In this document: positions 1 through 8,128 of the stretch, in pieces | Numbering within the stretch: position 1 is the first letter of the stretch | Layout: each line of letters opens with the position of its first letter | The notes under the pieces: model-generated | Seen by the model: the letters and a program-made list of their open reading frames with translations, nothing else | Told to the model about the DNA's origin: nothing | Databases searched by the model: none | From: Desulfosarcina sp. | GTDB lineage: Bacteria > Desulfobacterota > Desulfobacteria > Desulfobacterales > Desulfosarcinaceae | Reading direction: 5' to 3' | DNA: 33,372 bases | Assembly (NCBI GenBank): GCA_014237405.1 | Contig: JABZFO010000039.1 | Span: forward strand, 1-33,372 | Position numbers and translations under genes: made by a program

Positions 1-1761
1 ATGCATGGTTTTTTTAAACAGGCACTGACGGTCGATGTGAGCAACCGATCCTGCCAGACGGAGATGTTGACCGACGCGTTTCTGCGCGCCGGTCTGGGGG
101 GCAAAGGACTGGGAACCCAGTTGCTGCTGGAGCGCAATCCCGCAGGCGTAGACCCCTTTTCTCCTGACAACCACCTGGTGTTGGCCCTTGGACCAGCCTC
201 GGACAGCCCCATCCACGGGTCGTGCCGTCATGGCATGTATGCCAAATCTCCTCTGACCGGCCTGTACAGCGAATCCTATGCCGGCGGCAGTGCGGCCATC
301 GCCATGAGCCGGGCCGGTTTCGATGCCTTTATCATCAAGGGGGCGTCGGATCGCCCGCTGTGGCTGGAGATCACGGACCAGGGCGTCTTTTTCCATGAGG
401 CGGACGACCTGTGGGGGCTGGACACCTTCGAGACCGAGGCTGCCGTTCGCAAGAAGGTGGCCGTGAAGTCGCCGGGCATTCTGGTGATCGGCCCGGCAGG
501 CGAAAACTGTGTCCGCTTTGCCATTGTCAAAAATGACGGATGGCGGGTATGCGGCCGAACGGGGATGGGGGCGGTATTGGGATCCAAAAAGATAAAGGCC
601 GTCGTTTTTCACGGCAGTCAGAAGCGCCCCTTTGCCGATCTAAAAGGCCTTAAAGCCTATGCCAAGGAAAAATTAAAGCTTTACAAGGACCACCCCATCA
701 CCCAGGCCTACCGCAATAACGGCACGCCCATGATGGTGGATATCCTCAACAAGGCCGGGGGATTTCCCACCCGCTACTGGTCACGGGGATCGCTGCCGCA
801 ATTCGAAAAAGTGAACGCCCAAAGCTTAAGAGATCGCTGTCAGGCACGACCTAAAGCGTGCCGGACCTGTTTTCTGGCTTGCGGTAATTCGGTTCGGGTC
901 CAGCACGGCCGCCACCAGGGATTGAAATTGGAAGGGCCGGAGTATGAAACCATATACGCCTTCGGTGGGCTGTGCATGGTCGATCAGATCGAGGAGATCA
1001 TCTACCTGAATGATCTGTGCGACCGGATGGGTCTGGATACCATGAGTTCGGGAAACCTGGCCGCCTTTGCCATTGAAGCCAAACGAAGGGGAAAAATCGA
1101 TCTGGAGATCGACTACAACCAGCCCGAGCAGATCGCCGCGCTGCTGAAGAAAATCGTTTTTCGGCAGGATGTGGGCGGACTGCTGGCCGAAGGGATCCGG
1201 CCGGCCAGCGAGGAACTGGGGCTGGAAGATATGGCGGTTCACGTCAAGGGGCTGGAGCCTTCCGGCTACGATCCCCGGGCACTCAAAGGCATGGGCCTGG
1301 CCTACGCCGTGGCCGATCGGGGCGCCTGCCACCTGCGGACCACCTTTTACAAGCCTGAATTGAGCGGCCTCATCGATCCGGACCAGATTGAAGATAAGGC
1401 CGCCATGTTCATCGACTTTGAGGACCGCTGCACGCTTTTCGATACCCTGATCGTTTGCCGCTTCTACCGTGATTTGTACCCATGGGAAGAGATCCGCAAC
1501 ATGATCGCCCTCACCACTGGTGAAACCATGGAGAAGGCGGATCTTCAAACGCTGGCGGCCCGTGTCACGAACAGTGCACGCCGGTTCAATTTGAGAGAAG
1601 GGTTGCGTGCAAAAGATGACTGGCTGCCCAAACGTCTGTTGAGCGAGGCCCTGCCTGACGGGCGCCGGATCAAGTCCGAAGATCTGAGGCAGCTGGTTGA
1701 TGACTACTACCGCCTGAGAGGGTGGCTCGATACCGGTCAGCTTCCGGATTCGACCACTTAA
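1..1761 (+). CDS. aldehyde ferredoxin oxidoreductase family protein (tungsten/pterin)
   Basis: 586 residues, close to the usual length of the AOR family, which oxidises aldehydes to carboxylic acids with a tungsten (or molybdenum) bis-pyranopterin and a [4Fe-4S] cluster, passing electrons to ferredoxin in the cytoplasm. The cluster ligands are visible: C287-x2-C290-x3-C294 (CRTCFLAC) and a distal C486 (IVCRF), at almost the same positions as in the Pyrococcus enzyme. The N-terminal domain carries the pterin-binding stretch GRTGMGAVLGSKKIKAV near residues 185-201, and DRGACHLR lies in the C-terminal domain. The gene starts at the first base of the window, so its ribosome-binding site is not visible. 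It is followed after 14 bases by a CoA-transferase subunit gene, which suggests an operon interconverting an aldehyde, its acid and its CoA ester. The substrate cannot be told from sequence; benzoylformate- or aromatic-aldehyde-type AORs are possible. Confidence 0.93.
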   Translation: MHGFFKQALTVDVSNRSCQTEMLTDAFLRAGLGGKGLGTQLLLERNPAGVDPFSPDNHLVLALGPASDSPIHGSCRHGMYAKSPLTGLYSESYAGGSAAIAMSRAGFDAFIIKGASDRPLWLEITDQGVFFHEADDLWGLDTFETEAAVRKKVAVKSPGILVIGPAGENCVRFAIVKNDGWRVCGRTGMGAVLGSKKIKAVVFHGSQKRPFADLKGLKAYAKEKLKLYKDHPITQAYRNNGTPMMVDILNKAGGFPTRYWSRGSLPQFEKVNAQSLRDRCQARPKACRTCFLACGNSVRVQHGRHQGLKLEGPEYETIYAFGGLCMVDQIEEIIYLNDLCDRMGLDTMSSGNLAAFAIEAKRRGKIDLEIDYNQPEQIAALLKKIVFRQDVGGLLAEGIRPASEELGLEDMAVHVKGLEPSGYDPRALKGMGLAYAVADRGACHLRTTFYKPELSGLIDPDQIEDKAAMFIDFEDRCTLFDTLIVCRFYRDLYPWEEIRNMIALTTGETMEKADLQTLAARVTNSARRFNLREGLRAKDDWLPKRLLSEALPDGRRIKSEDLRQLVDDYYRLRGWLDTGQLPDSTT

Positions 1762-1775
1762 GGGAACACACACCC

Positions 1776-2663
1776 ATGAATGTAAATAACGACAAGCTGA
1801 TGTCCCTGTCTGACGCCATTTCACAATTCGTCCCCGATGGCGCCCATATCTCCATCGGCGGGTTTACCATCAACCGAAATCCCATGGCTGCGGTTTATGA
1901 AATTATCCGCCAGAAAAAGCGCAACCTGCATCTCTATGCCCATTCAAACGGCCAGGGGGTCGATGAACTGATCGGCGCCGGCTGCGTGGACAAGATCGAG
2001 ATCGCCTATGCCGGCAGCGGGCGGTTTGCATCCACCTGCGTCCGTTTCCGCAAGGCGGCCGAATCCGGGCAGCTTCTGGTCGAAGATTACACCAACTACC
2101 AGATGACACTGCGCTTCATGGCCGGTGCCATGGGCGTCCCGTTTCTGCCCACCCGTTCTTCGCTGGGGTCGGACATTGCCAACCTATGGGGGCTCTCGGA
2201 AAAGGCGCGTCAGGAGGACCCACGCATCCCCAACCAGAAACTGGTGATTATGGACAACCCCTTTGACGGGTGGGGCCGGGCGGATCGGGTGGTTCTTGTG
2301 CCGGCCATCAACCCGGACGTCACCATTATTCATGTTCAAAGCGCCGACCGCCAGGGAACTGCCAGGATCAACGGGTTGCCCTTTGCCGATGTGGAACAGG
2401 CCAAGGCCGCCAGGCACCTCATCGTTACCTGCGAATCAGTGGTCGAAGACGGCCAATTGCGCCAGGCACCGGATCAGAATCAGATCCCTTTCTTCTGTGT
2501 GGATGCCGTAGTGCATGCACCCATGGGGGCCTATCCCACCGCCTGTTATCAGCACTATGACTATGACCCGACCCGTTGATGGCGCGAATTGGTCCCCGTC
2601 AGCTGGAAAAAATTAAGGCCGATCCCCGTACCGGATATGCGGTGGGGCTGGATCGCCGCTGAA
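1776..2663 (+). pseudogene. glutaconate-type CoA-transferase subunit A, 3' end disrupted
   Basis: The intact frame runs from ATG 1776 to TGA 2577-2579 (267 residues) and matches family I CoA-transferase alpha subunits, which move CoA between carboxylic acids: DGAHISIGGF near the N-terminus, then HSNGQGVDEL, and HAPMGAYPTACYQHYDYDP at the end. Family members are about 320 residues, so roughly 50 C-terminal residues are missing. Directly after the stop, the overlapping frame from ATG 2579 reads 27 codons, including a stretch LEKIKADPRTGYAVGLDRR that resembles the missing tail. It then stops where a MITE-like repeat begins at 2664. I infer a frameshift near 2575 plus a repeat insertion that removed the last residues. 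AAGGGA (from the AOR stop) precedes the ATG by about 10 bases. A shortened but working subunit cannot be excluded, but its partner gene is also broken. Confidence 0.72.
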
Positions 2664-2806
2664 GTGTTCATCCAGAATCGGCATCTTTCGGCCCAGGCCT
2701 TTGTTCTCGCTTCTGGGAAATCCTCAACGGTGCGCTGCACCACCTGCGGTTTCCAAGTCGTTGCGGCCTCGGCCTGAACCAAAATCTACCAATTCTGGAT
2801 TGACAC
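2664..2806 (+). repeat. MITE-like palindromic repeat, family A copy 1
   Basis: About 143 bases bounded by imperfect terminal inverted repeats (GTGTTCATCCAGAA on the left, TTCTGGATTGACAC on the right). The interior is near-palindromic: CTTTCGGCCCAGGCC on the left against GGCCTCGGCCTGAACC on the right. The same interior recurs at 8540-8682 and 16535-16680 in the same orientation. It encodes no protein of its own and lies directly on the broken end of the CoA-transferase A gene. TIRs plus a hairpin interior and no transposase fit a non-autonomous element. Confidence 0.8.
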
Positions 2807-2836
2807 GGTTATAGGATGGTGAAAAGGCGACGAAGG

Positions 2837-2935
2837 TCGAACATCCAACGTCCAACGTCGAATTTTGAATAAGGTATGCTAACAATTTAAAAACGGGTCG
2901 AGCGAAGCGAGTTCATCATTCGATGTTGGATGTTC
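2837..2935 (+). repeat. palindromic repeat, family C copy 1
   Basis: Arms rich in the iterated words CATCCAACGT and GATGTTGGATGTTC surround a core containing GAGCGAAGCGAGTTCATC. A second full copy lies in inverted orientation at 28404-28523, a half copy at 10318-10378 and a short arm at 22083-22102. No coding content. The DNA can fold into one long hairpin. Confidence 0.75.
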
Positions 2936-3156
2936 AAAAAAATGTTTCACGTTACCACAATGAGTATTAATAATCGCGTTACAGCAATAAAATTATGATC
3001 TTGAAAATTTGAGATTTGGTGCTTGCAATTTGTTGTTTGCGGCGTACGCCTTTCCAACAGCACCGGTTTATCCGGGTTAGGGCCGCTCAGGCATGGCCTG
3101 AGTTTTAACTTCAAATACCATCCCAAGATCGATAATCGATGGAGAAAAGAAATTCC
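2936..3156. other. intergenic, small hairpin only
   Basis: AT-rich spacer before the CoA-transferase B remnant. The only structure I see is CTCAGGC-ATG-GCCTGAG at 3086-3102 followed by TTTT, a weak terminator-like hairpin. A GGAG at 3141-3144 is placed as a ribosome-binding site for the ATG at 3157. No gene is recognised. Confidence 0.4.
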
Positions 3157-3848
3157 ATGTCAACTGAACGAGACTATACCAGCAGAGAGATGATGGCCAT
3201 TGCCGCCGCCAGGGAAATACAGGACGGTGATATCGTATTTTGCGGCACGGGTATCTCCATGCTGGCCGCCATGGCTGCCAAGCATATCAGCGCCCCCAGC
3301 AGCGTCATTTTCTTTGAAACCGGCGCCATTGATTCCCAGTTGGAAGAAGTGCCCCTGGCCGTGGGCGATTCCCGGGTGATGTTCGCCACCTCCGTCAACG
3401 GCGGCCTGGCGGACGCCTTTGCCACCATGCAGAACCGCTTTACCGGCCGGCAGGTGGTGGGGGCAGCGGCGGTGCCTGTGACGTGGCATCATTTGTCAGC
3501 CGGACCATCATCTTCATGCAGCACGCCAAGCGCAAGTTCGTCCCCAAACTGGACTATCTGACCAGCCCGGGGTGGCTCGACGGGCCTGACGGCCGTAAAA
3601 ACGCCGGCCTGCCGGAAGGGGGCCCTGCCTGCGTGATCACCAATATGGCCATTATGGGATTTGATCCGGATAGCAAACAGATGGTTCTGAAAGGCTGCTT
3701 TGAGGGCGTGAGTCAAAAAGACGTCCTTGAGAACATGGGCTTTGCCGTGGACACCTCCCGGGCGACTCAGATCACGCCGCCGTCGGCGGAAGAACTGGCC
3801 ATTTTGCGAGAAAAATGCGATCCTCAGCGATTGATCCTGGGAAAATGA
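3157..3848 (+). pseudogene. glutaconate-type CoA-transferase subunit B, internal out-of-frame deletion
   Basis: Start ATG 3157 is preferred over 3139 because GGAGAAAAG sits just upstream. The N-terminal part matches GctB-type beta subunits. It keeps the catalytic glutamate at residue 54 (IFFETGAID), the position of the CoA-thioester glutamate in the Acidaminococcus enzyme. After VNGGLADAFATMQNRFTGRQVV the reading frame changes. From about 3462 another frame gives GSGGACDVASFVSRTIIFMQ and runs to LILGK at 3848, matching the family's C-terminal half (KLDYLTSPGWLDGPDGRKN). The family segment that normally carries AQID-YGN and the IGDY loop is absent, so about 30-35 codons were lost with a shift of frame at GGTGGTGG (3453-3460). 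Without that segment the enzyme is almost certainly inactive. A sequencing or assembly error at this G-rich site is the alternative. Confidence 0.82.
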
Positions 3849-4083
3849 TCATCTTGTCAATCCGCTGCCATCACGTGTTAAAAATTGAAAGATACCTGAC
3901 AAGATTGTAATGTAAGATTAACTTGGTCTGAAACCTCAGAAGGATGGTATCAGTACTTTTAGCTGACTGGTAATGATTTCAATCAATCACAATTACATGA
4001 TTAAAGACTTATTAGCGTAGTCTTCAGTTTTGCATTATTTTTTCGACCACAAGATATGGTATTTTTCCGTAATCCCTTGGTTT

Positions 4084-5043
4084 TCATATCTCATAATACC
4101 AAGGATCTTCTTTGGGTTTGATTTTTTTTAACAGACGACCGTCTATTGCAATTAATCCCATAAATATCAATCCCATCCCAACAAAAGCATTCCACCCCAA
4201 TTGTTCTCCCAGCACCATGACCCCAAGTAGTATCGCACTGAGAGGAATTAAGAATGTCACCAGCAAGAGATTAGTAGCACCTGCTGTGGCTAAGACCTTA
4301 AAATATATTATGTAAGCCAATGATGTGCTAATTGCAGCAAGTCCAAAGATTGCCATCAATGATGTAGAGCTTGGTGACAAGTTCCATGGTTGCTCAACAA
4401 ATAATGCTAAAGGCGTCATCATTATTGTGGAACCACACAGCATACCAGTAGCCACAATCAGTGGGCTTATACCCTTGAACCGACGACCATATATAGCAGC
4501 GAACGCATATGAAAGGGTCGCCCCCAAGACCGCAATTTTTCCTATCACTTCGATTCCGAACCCCCGCAGCGATTCTATCCCAATCAATACTGCAACGCCC
4601 ATCCAGCCAATTACTACGCCTGAAATCCGATTCGTTGTGAGTCGTTCTTCTTTGGTTAAAAAATGGGCAAGGACAACACTAAAAATGGGTGTCGTGGCAT
4701 TTAAAATACTGGCAAGACCACTTTCAATGTGTGTTTGCCCCCATACAATTAAACTAAACGGGATCAAATTATTCAATGCACCCATGATTATTAATGCCCC
4801 CCATAAGCCTGGGGATGATGGCATTTTATCCCCTTTTAAATAAACAATTACCAAGAGGATAATGGATGCAAGGGCTACCCGGCATAATACAATAGTTAAT
4901 GGCGGCATTTCTTTTACCGCCACTCCTACAAAGAAAAAAGAACCTCCCCATAAAATAGATAAAATAACGATCAGACTCCATTCTTTTATCCCCATAACCC
5001 TATTAACCATTTCAGTTTTTTGTATAGTGGCCTCGACCTTCAT
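4084..5043 (-). CDS. EamA/DMT-superfamily permease
   Basis: 319 residues with about ten hydrophobic segments arranged as two five-helix halves, the layout of the drug/metabolite transporter (EamA, RhaT-like) superfamily of inner-membrane exporters. Family hallmarks include ILWGGSFFFVGVAVKEMPPL in the first helix region, a proline/glycine-rich end of each half, and LLLVTFLIPLSAILLGVMVLGE in the second half. AAGGAG lies 6 bases upstream of the ATG. The gene is clearly more AT-rich than the flanking genes, as is the divergent gene at 5229, suggesting both arrived by transfer. Substrate unknown; amino acids, metabolites or drugs are all possible for this family. Confidence 0.88.
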   Translation of the reverse strand: MKVEATIQKTEMVNRVMGIKEWSLIVILSILWGGSFFFVGVAVKEMPPLTIVLCRVALASIILLVIVYLKGDKMPSSPGLWGALIIMGALNNLIPFSLIVWGQTHIESGLASILNATTPIFSVVLAHFLTKEERLTTNRISGVVIGWMGVAVLIGIESLRGFGIEVIGKIAVLGATLSYAFAAIYGRRFKGISPLIVATGMLCGSTIMMTPLALFVEQPWNLSPSSTSLMAIFGLAAISTSLAYIIYFKVLATAGATNLLLVTFLIPLSAILLGVMVLGEQLGWNAFVGMGLIFMGLIAIDGRLLKKIKPKEDPWYYEI

Positions 5044-5133
5044 AATTTCTCCTTATGAATAGTTATAGATCTCAATTAAAGTTAGCGTTTCTTTTGTGCT
5101 AAATAGATAATCATAAATAGGAAGTAGTTGCGA

Positions 5134-5168
5134 CCCGAATATTGCTAAATTTAAAAGCAATATTCGGG
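5134..5168. promoter_or_regulatory. perfect 13-bp inverted repeat between divergent genes
   Basis: CCCGAATATTGCT and AGCAATATTCGGG are exact inverted arms separated by 9 bases (AAATTTAAA). The palindrome lies 91 bases upstream of the permease start and 60 bases upstream of the Ada-like start. A T-rich run follows only about 11 bases later. It could be an operator for the AraC-type regulator encoded next door, or a terminator-like hairpin in either leader. I cannot distinguish these. Confidence 0.5.
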
Positions 5169-5228
5169 TGGAAATCTTTGTTTTTTTTCATTAAAATAAT
5201 GTAAGATTGCAAATACAAGGAGGGGAAA

Positions 5229-6086
5229 ATGGATAATATTGATTATTCTCAGCGGTCAGATGATTATAAGCGGATTGAAAAAGCGATTCAATTCATCGAG
5301 GCAAATTTCAAATCCCAACCGACCCTCGATCAAATTGCGGAAAGCGTCTTTTTGAGTAAATTTCATTTTGATAGACTGTTCAAACGCTGGGCCGGGATAA
5401 GCCCAATTCAATTCATGCAATTTATGACTCTCGATTATTCAAAACAGAAACTGGCCGAATCAAGAAGTTTACTTGATACATCATTAGATGCTGGTCTTTC
5501 CGGTTCCGGCCGATTGCATGATTTGTTTGTCACTTTCGAAGCAATGACACCGGGAGATTTTAAAAAACAAGGGGCAGGATTGGAAATATCTCATAGCTTC
5601 ACCGACTCTCCATTCGGTGACTGTCTGATTGCCACCACCGATCGAGGTATTTGTCATCTCGGATTCGTAAAAGGGGACAGCCGATCCGATGCGTTGGATA
5701 AGCTTCATGCAGCATGGCCGGGAGCTGTTTTCAAGGAAAATCCTAAGCCCGTTAGCACGATCGTGAAAAGAATATTTGAAAAAGACCCAACAAAGAATAT
5801 GCGTCCCTTCAATCTGCATCTTAAAGGCACGAACTTTCAAATCAATGTATGGAAAGCGTTATTGAGCATACCTGAAGGGTGGGTTGTAAGTTACCAGGAT
5901 ATTGCCGCCTATATCCGACGGCCGAAGGCATTCCGAGCTGTTGCAAACGCCATAGCTATCAACCCAGTCGCTTTTTTGATCCCCTGTCATCGTGTAATTG
6001 CAAAGTCGGGAAAAATTCATCAATATCGTTGGGGTGCTGCAAGGAAAAAGGCTATAATTGGATGGGAAGCAGCAAGATCGGCTTAA
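5229..6086 (+). CDS. AraC-type regulator fused to O6-methylguanine-DNA methyltransferase (Ada-like)
   Basis: 285 residues. The N-terminal ~105 residues form an AraC-type double helix-turn-helix (PTLDQIAESVFLSKFHFDRLF, then a degenerate second helix pair). The C-terminal ~155 residues are a suicide DNA methyltransferase with the alkyl-acceptor motif IPCHRVI (Cys253), the WVVSYQDIA wing and RAVANAIAINP. The protein should repair O6-alkylguanine by transferring the alkyl group to its own cysteine and may regulate transcription. It lacks the N-terminal zinc domain of enterobacterial Ada, so sensing of methylphosphotriesters is not expected. A strong AGGAGG lies upstream of the ATG. It is AT-rich and divergent from the permease. 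Confidence 0.9.
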   Translation: MDNIDYSQRSDDYKRIEKAIQFIEANFKSQPTLDQIAESVFLSKFHFDRLFKRWAGISPIQFMQFMTLDYSKQKLAESRSLLDTSLDAGLSGSGRLHDLFVTFEAMTPGDFKKQGAGLEISHSFTDSPFGDCLIATTDRGICHLGFVKGDSRSDALDKLHAAWPGAVFKENPKPVSTIVKRIFEKDPTKNMRPFNLHLKGTNFQINVWKALLSIPEGWVVSYQDIAAYIRRPKAFRAVANAIAINPVAFLIPCHRVIAKSGKIHQYRWGAARKKAIIGWEAARSA

Positions 6087-6325
6087 TATCCAACACCATA
6101 TATTGGGGTCCTGCTATCAAGAAAATGTTGAAGATTACTGGCATAAATCATTGATCCGAGGGTGGGTACAGCTCCAACGATCATGTAGATTTTAATCCTT
6201 TTAGAATTGTTGTGATATCATACTGTCAAGCGATGTTTTGATTCGTTTTCCTGTACACATCATGTTAAGTCTCTAAGAAATACTTGCGCTATAATTTGAT
6301 TCCTGCACCGGCTGCAGGCAGGGTT

Positions 6326-7225
6326 TCACAGGGCCAGTGGATAGCCCTTGTCGATCAAATGCCGGACGATCCGAAACAGCTGCTTGACGGTCTTTGGATC
6401 GGCATCCGGCCCCGGATGCCTGACCTTGGCAGTGGTGAACACCCCCAGCCGTTTCAGCACGTGCTTGCGAAGCGACACGCCGATGCCAGGTTGGAACTCC
6501 CAGCGGATCAAGGGCAGGAAATCGTAGAACAGCCCGGCGGCCTGCTCCCATTGCTGATCATGGCACAGGTCGAAAAGTTGAACCAGCAGCTCGGCATAAA
6601 CAAATCCAGTCATTACACCCACGGCGCCCCGTTCCAACTCCTCGAAGGCATACATTCCGCCGAGTGCCCCGAATACGTTCAGTCCCGGCCCTGCCGATTC
6701 GGCCAGGGCTTGCATTTTGGCGCCGGTAGGCGGATCCTCGAGTTTGATGTGGTTGATGTTGGGGGCGGTCTCGAACATCTTACCGATCAATTCCACCGAC
6801 ATGGTGATGCCGGTTACCGCCGGATAGTCGTGTATGACGCAGGGGATCTGTGCCGCCTTGGCCACCTGCTGATAATAGCCCAGCAGCGCTGTATCTTTCT
6901 GAATATTATGAGGGCCGAGCAGGATGGCGTCGGCACCCAGATTGCGGGCCGAGCGGACCATTTTCACCGCTGGATCCGTGGCCGGTGCCCGCACCCCGAC
7001 GATGAGATGCATCCCTTCGGGAAGTCGTGCGCGATATGCCGAGATCACTTCGGCACGCTCCTGCTCCGTCAGCTTGTGCCCTTCACCCAGTGCACCCATG
7101 ATTGCCAGACCGCGAACCTTCTTGTCGGCCATGAAATTGATTAGGCGTTCGATACTTGCTAAATCGAGGCTGCTGTCAGCCAAAAACGGGGTCGGAACGA
7201 TGGGATAAATGCCTTCCAGAATCAT
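6326..7225 (-). CDS. DapA/N-acetylneuraminate-lyase superfamily aldolase or dehydratase
   Basis: 299 residues, a complete (beta/alpha)8 DHDPS-superfamily protein. The Schiff-base lysine is K161 in HIKLEDPPTG and the conserved tyrosine is Y134 in HDYPAVTG, both at canonical positions. The usual G-T-T-G-E motif of true dihydrodipicolinate synthase reads G-A-L-G-E here, so the Thr-Thr pair of the DapA proton relay is missing. This argues against lysine biosynthesis and for a catabolic lyase of a 2-keto acid or sugar acid. AAGGAG precedes the ATG. It sits just downstream of a fumarylacetoacetate hydrolase remnant on the same strand, which supports a former catabolic operon. Substrate unknown. Confidence 0.88.
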   Translation of the reverse strand: MILEGIYPIVPTPFLADSSLDLASIERLINFMADKKVRGLAIMGALGEGHKLTEQERAEVISAYRARLPEGMHLIVGVRAPATDPAVKMVRSARNLGADAILLGPHNIQKDTALLGYYQQVAKAAQIPCVIHDYPAVTGITMSVELIGKMFETAPNINHIKLEDPPTGAKMQALAESAGPGLNVFGALGGMYAFEELERGAVGVMTGFVYAELLVQLFDLCHDQQWEQAAGLFYDFLPLIRWEFQPGIGVSLRKHVLKRLGVFTTAKVRHPGPDADPKTVKQLFRIVRHLIDKGYPLAL

Positions 7226-7269
7226 TGCTTTTCTCCTTGAAAAGAATAGCCGGACTCGTGAGTCTGTGA

Positions 7270-7536
7270 TCAGTCCCCAGATGTTTTCAAATCGACGACT
7301 GAATTTTTAAGGGGCGCAAAACCCAATATACAGCATTTCACCGTATCTCCGTGGCGGAGATGAGCGGCTCCCGGCGTTCCGGTCGATATGATGTCGCCCG
7401 GCAGCAGCGTCATTACCTGCGAATAATAGGCGATGAGCACGTCGGGGGTGAAGGTCATGTGGTCGACGGTGTTCTCGGTATGAACGGCGCCGTTGATGAC
7501 CGTGGAGACCTTGAGGCGGTAGACATCACCGGCCTC
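7270..7536 (-). pseudogene. fumarylacetoacetate hydrolase family protein, C-terminal fragment
   Basis: About 88 codons in one frame match the C-terminal part of FAH-family enzymes (hydrolysis or decarboxylation of acylpyruvate-type compounds): EAGDVYRLKVSTVINGAVHT, then TFTPDVLIAYYSQVMTLLPG and GDIISTGTPGA, with the terminal G-x(n)-LKNSVVDLK. Full-length proteins are about 250-290 residues. The 5' two thirds are gone and the homology ends exactly where the family B repeat (7534-7700) starts. It lies 45 bases upstream of the DapA-type gene on the same strand, so the pair probably formed one catabolic operon before the insertion. Confidence 0.82.
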
Positions 7537-7700
7537 ATCCTGAAACGGTTATTTTGCTCGATGTCTGCGTTATGCTTAAAATTTTATCCTTGGAATATCA
7601 ACTATATGCACCCCAAGGGCACTTCCTGCGGGGCGCCTGTGGTAAAATTTATCACAGGCCTTGATCTCGACCAAGATCCCTCGCTTATAGACAGGCACTG
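7534..7700 (-). repeat. MITE-like repeat, family B copy (degenerate, with internal insertion)
   Basis: The stretch from TGAAACGG through CTGCGTTATGCTTAAAATTT and GGAATATCAACTATATGC is nearly identical to the reverse complement of the element at 22801-22943. After TATATGC about 25 extra bases are inserted (ACCCCAAGGGCACTTC and following), then homology resumes with CCTGTGGTAAAATTTATCAC up to the right end near 7700. Both termini are worn. It interrupts the FAH gene. Confidence 0.75.
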
Positions 7701-8128
7701 TATAGAAAAGGTTTTTCAAGGGTCTACCAAAGCAAGCCTACAATGCCAGGGGTAACGATTCAAGCGTGGATTCAGCCGATCACAGTTTTTCGATTTGGCA
7801 ATCCTCCTCCAGAACGCTTTACATCTGCTGCCGAACTTGCAAAACCGGCCAACCTGTCTGATACATAAACTGAGCGTTTCAAATTTTTCCAAATGAAACA
7901 AAACTTTATTTTTATACAAGTCCTTCGATTCCTGGACGGAAAATTTGAAACCCTTCGTGATTGTCGATCTTACCGTATTTACGGCGTCAAATGCGGCTTC
8001 GCATAGCCTACTATAGCCCATCCCCATCTTCCTTGTAGCTACGGCAAGCTCGACAATCGCTCAACTTAGGTGATATTGTCATTAGCAGAATTTGGCGGAG
8101 TGCCCCCTTTATCAACGAAACAGGAAAG
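7701..8128. repeat. gene-free spacer with two inverted-repeat structures
   Basis: No convincing gene. Two hairpin-forming pairs are visible: GTTTCAAATTTTTCC (7876-7890) with GGAAAATTTGAAAC (7938-7951), and GATTGTCGATCTTACCGTA (7959-7977) with TACGGCAAGCTCGACAATC (8040-8058), the second with a few G-T or mismatch positions. Each spans about 75-100 bases, the size of other palindromic elements in the window, but I see no further copies here. Confidence 0.55.

Noticed and set aside
826..1824. Long minus-strand open frame of 332 codons opposite the AOR gene
   Set aside because: It lies antisense to a well-supported gene with canonical cofactor motifs and shows no protein family features.
2577..2579. 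Second selenocysteine UGA at the end of CoA-transferase A
   Set aside because: Reading through gives WRELVPVSWKK and onward, unlike the family. The neighbouring frame fits the expected tail better, so a frameshift is the simpler reading.
7716..8027. 103-codon minus-strand frame in the repeat-rich spacer
   Set aside because: It spans two inverted repeats, has no ribosome-binding site and no recognisable domain.
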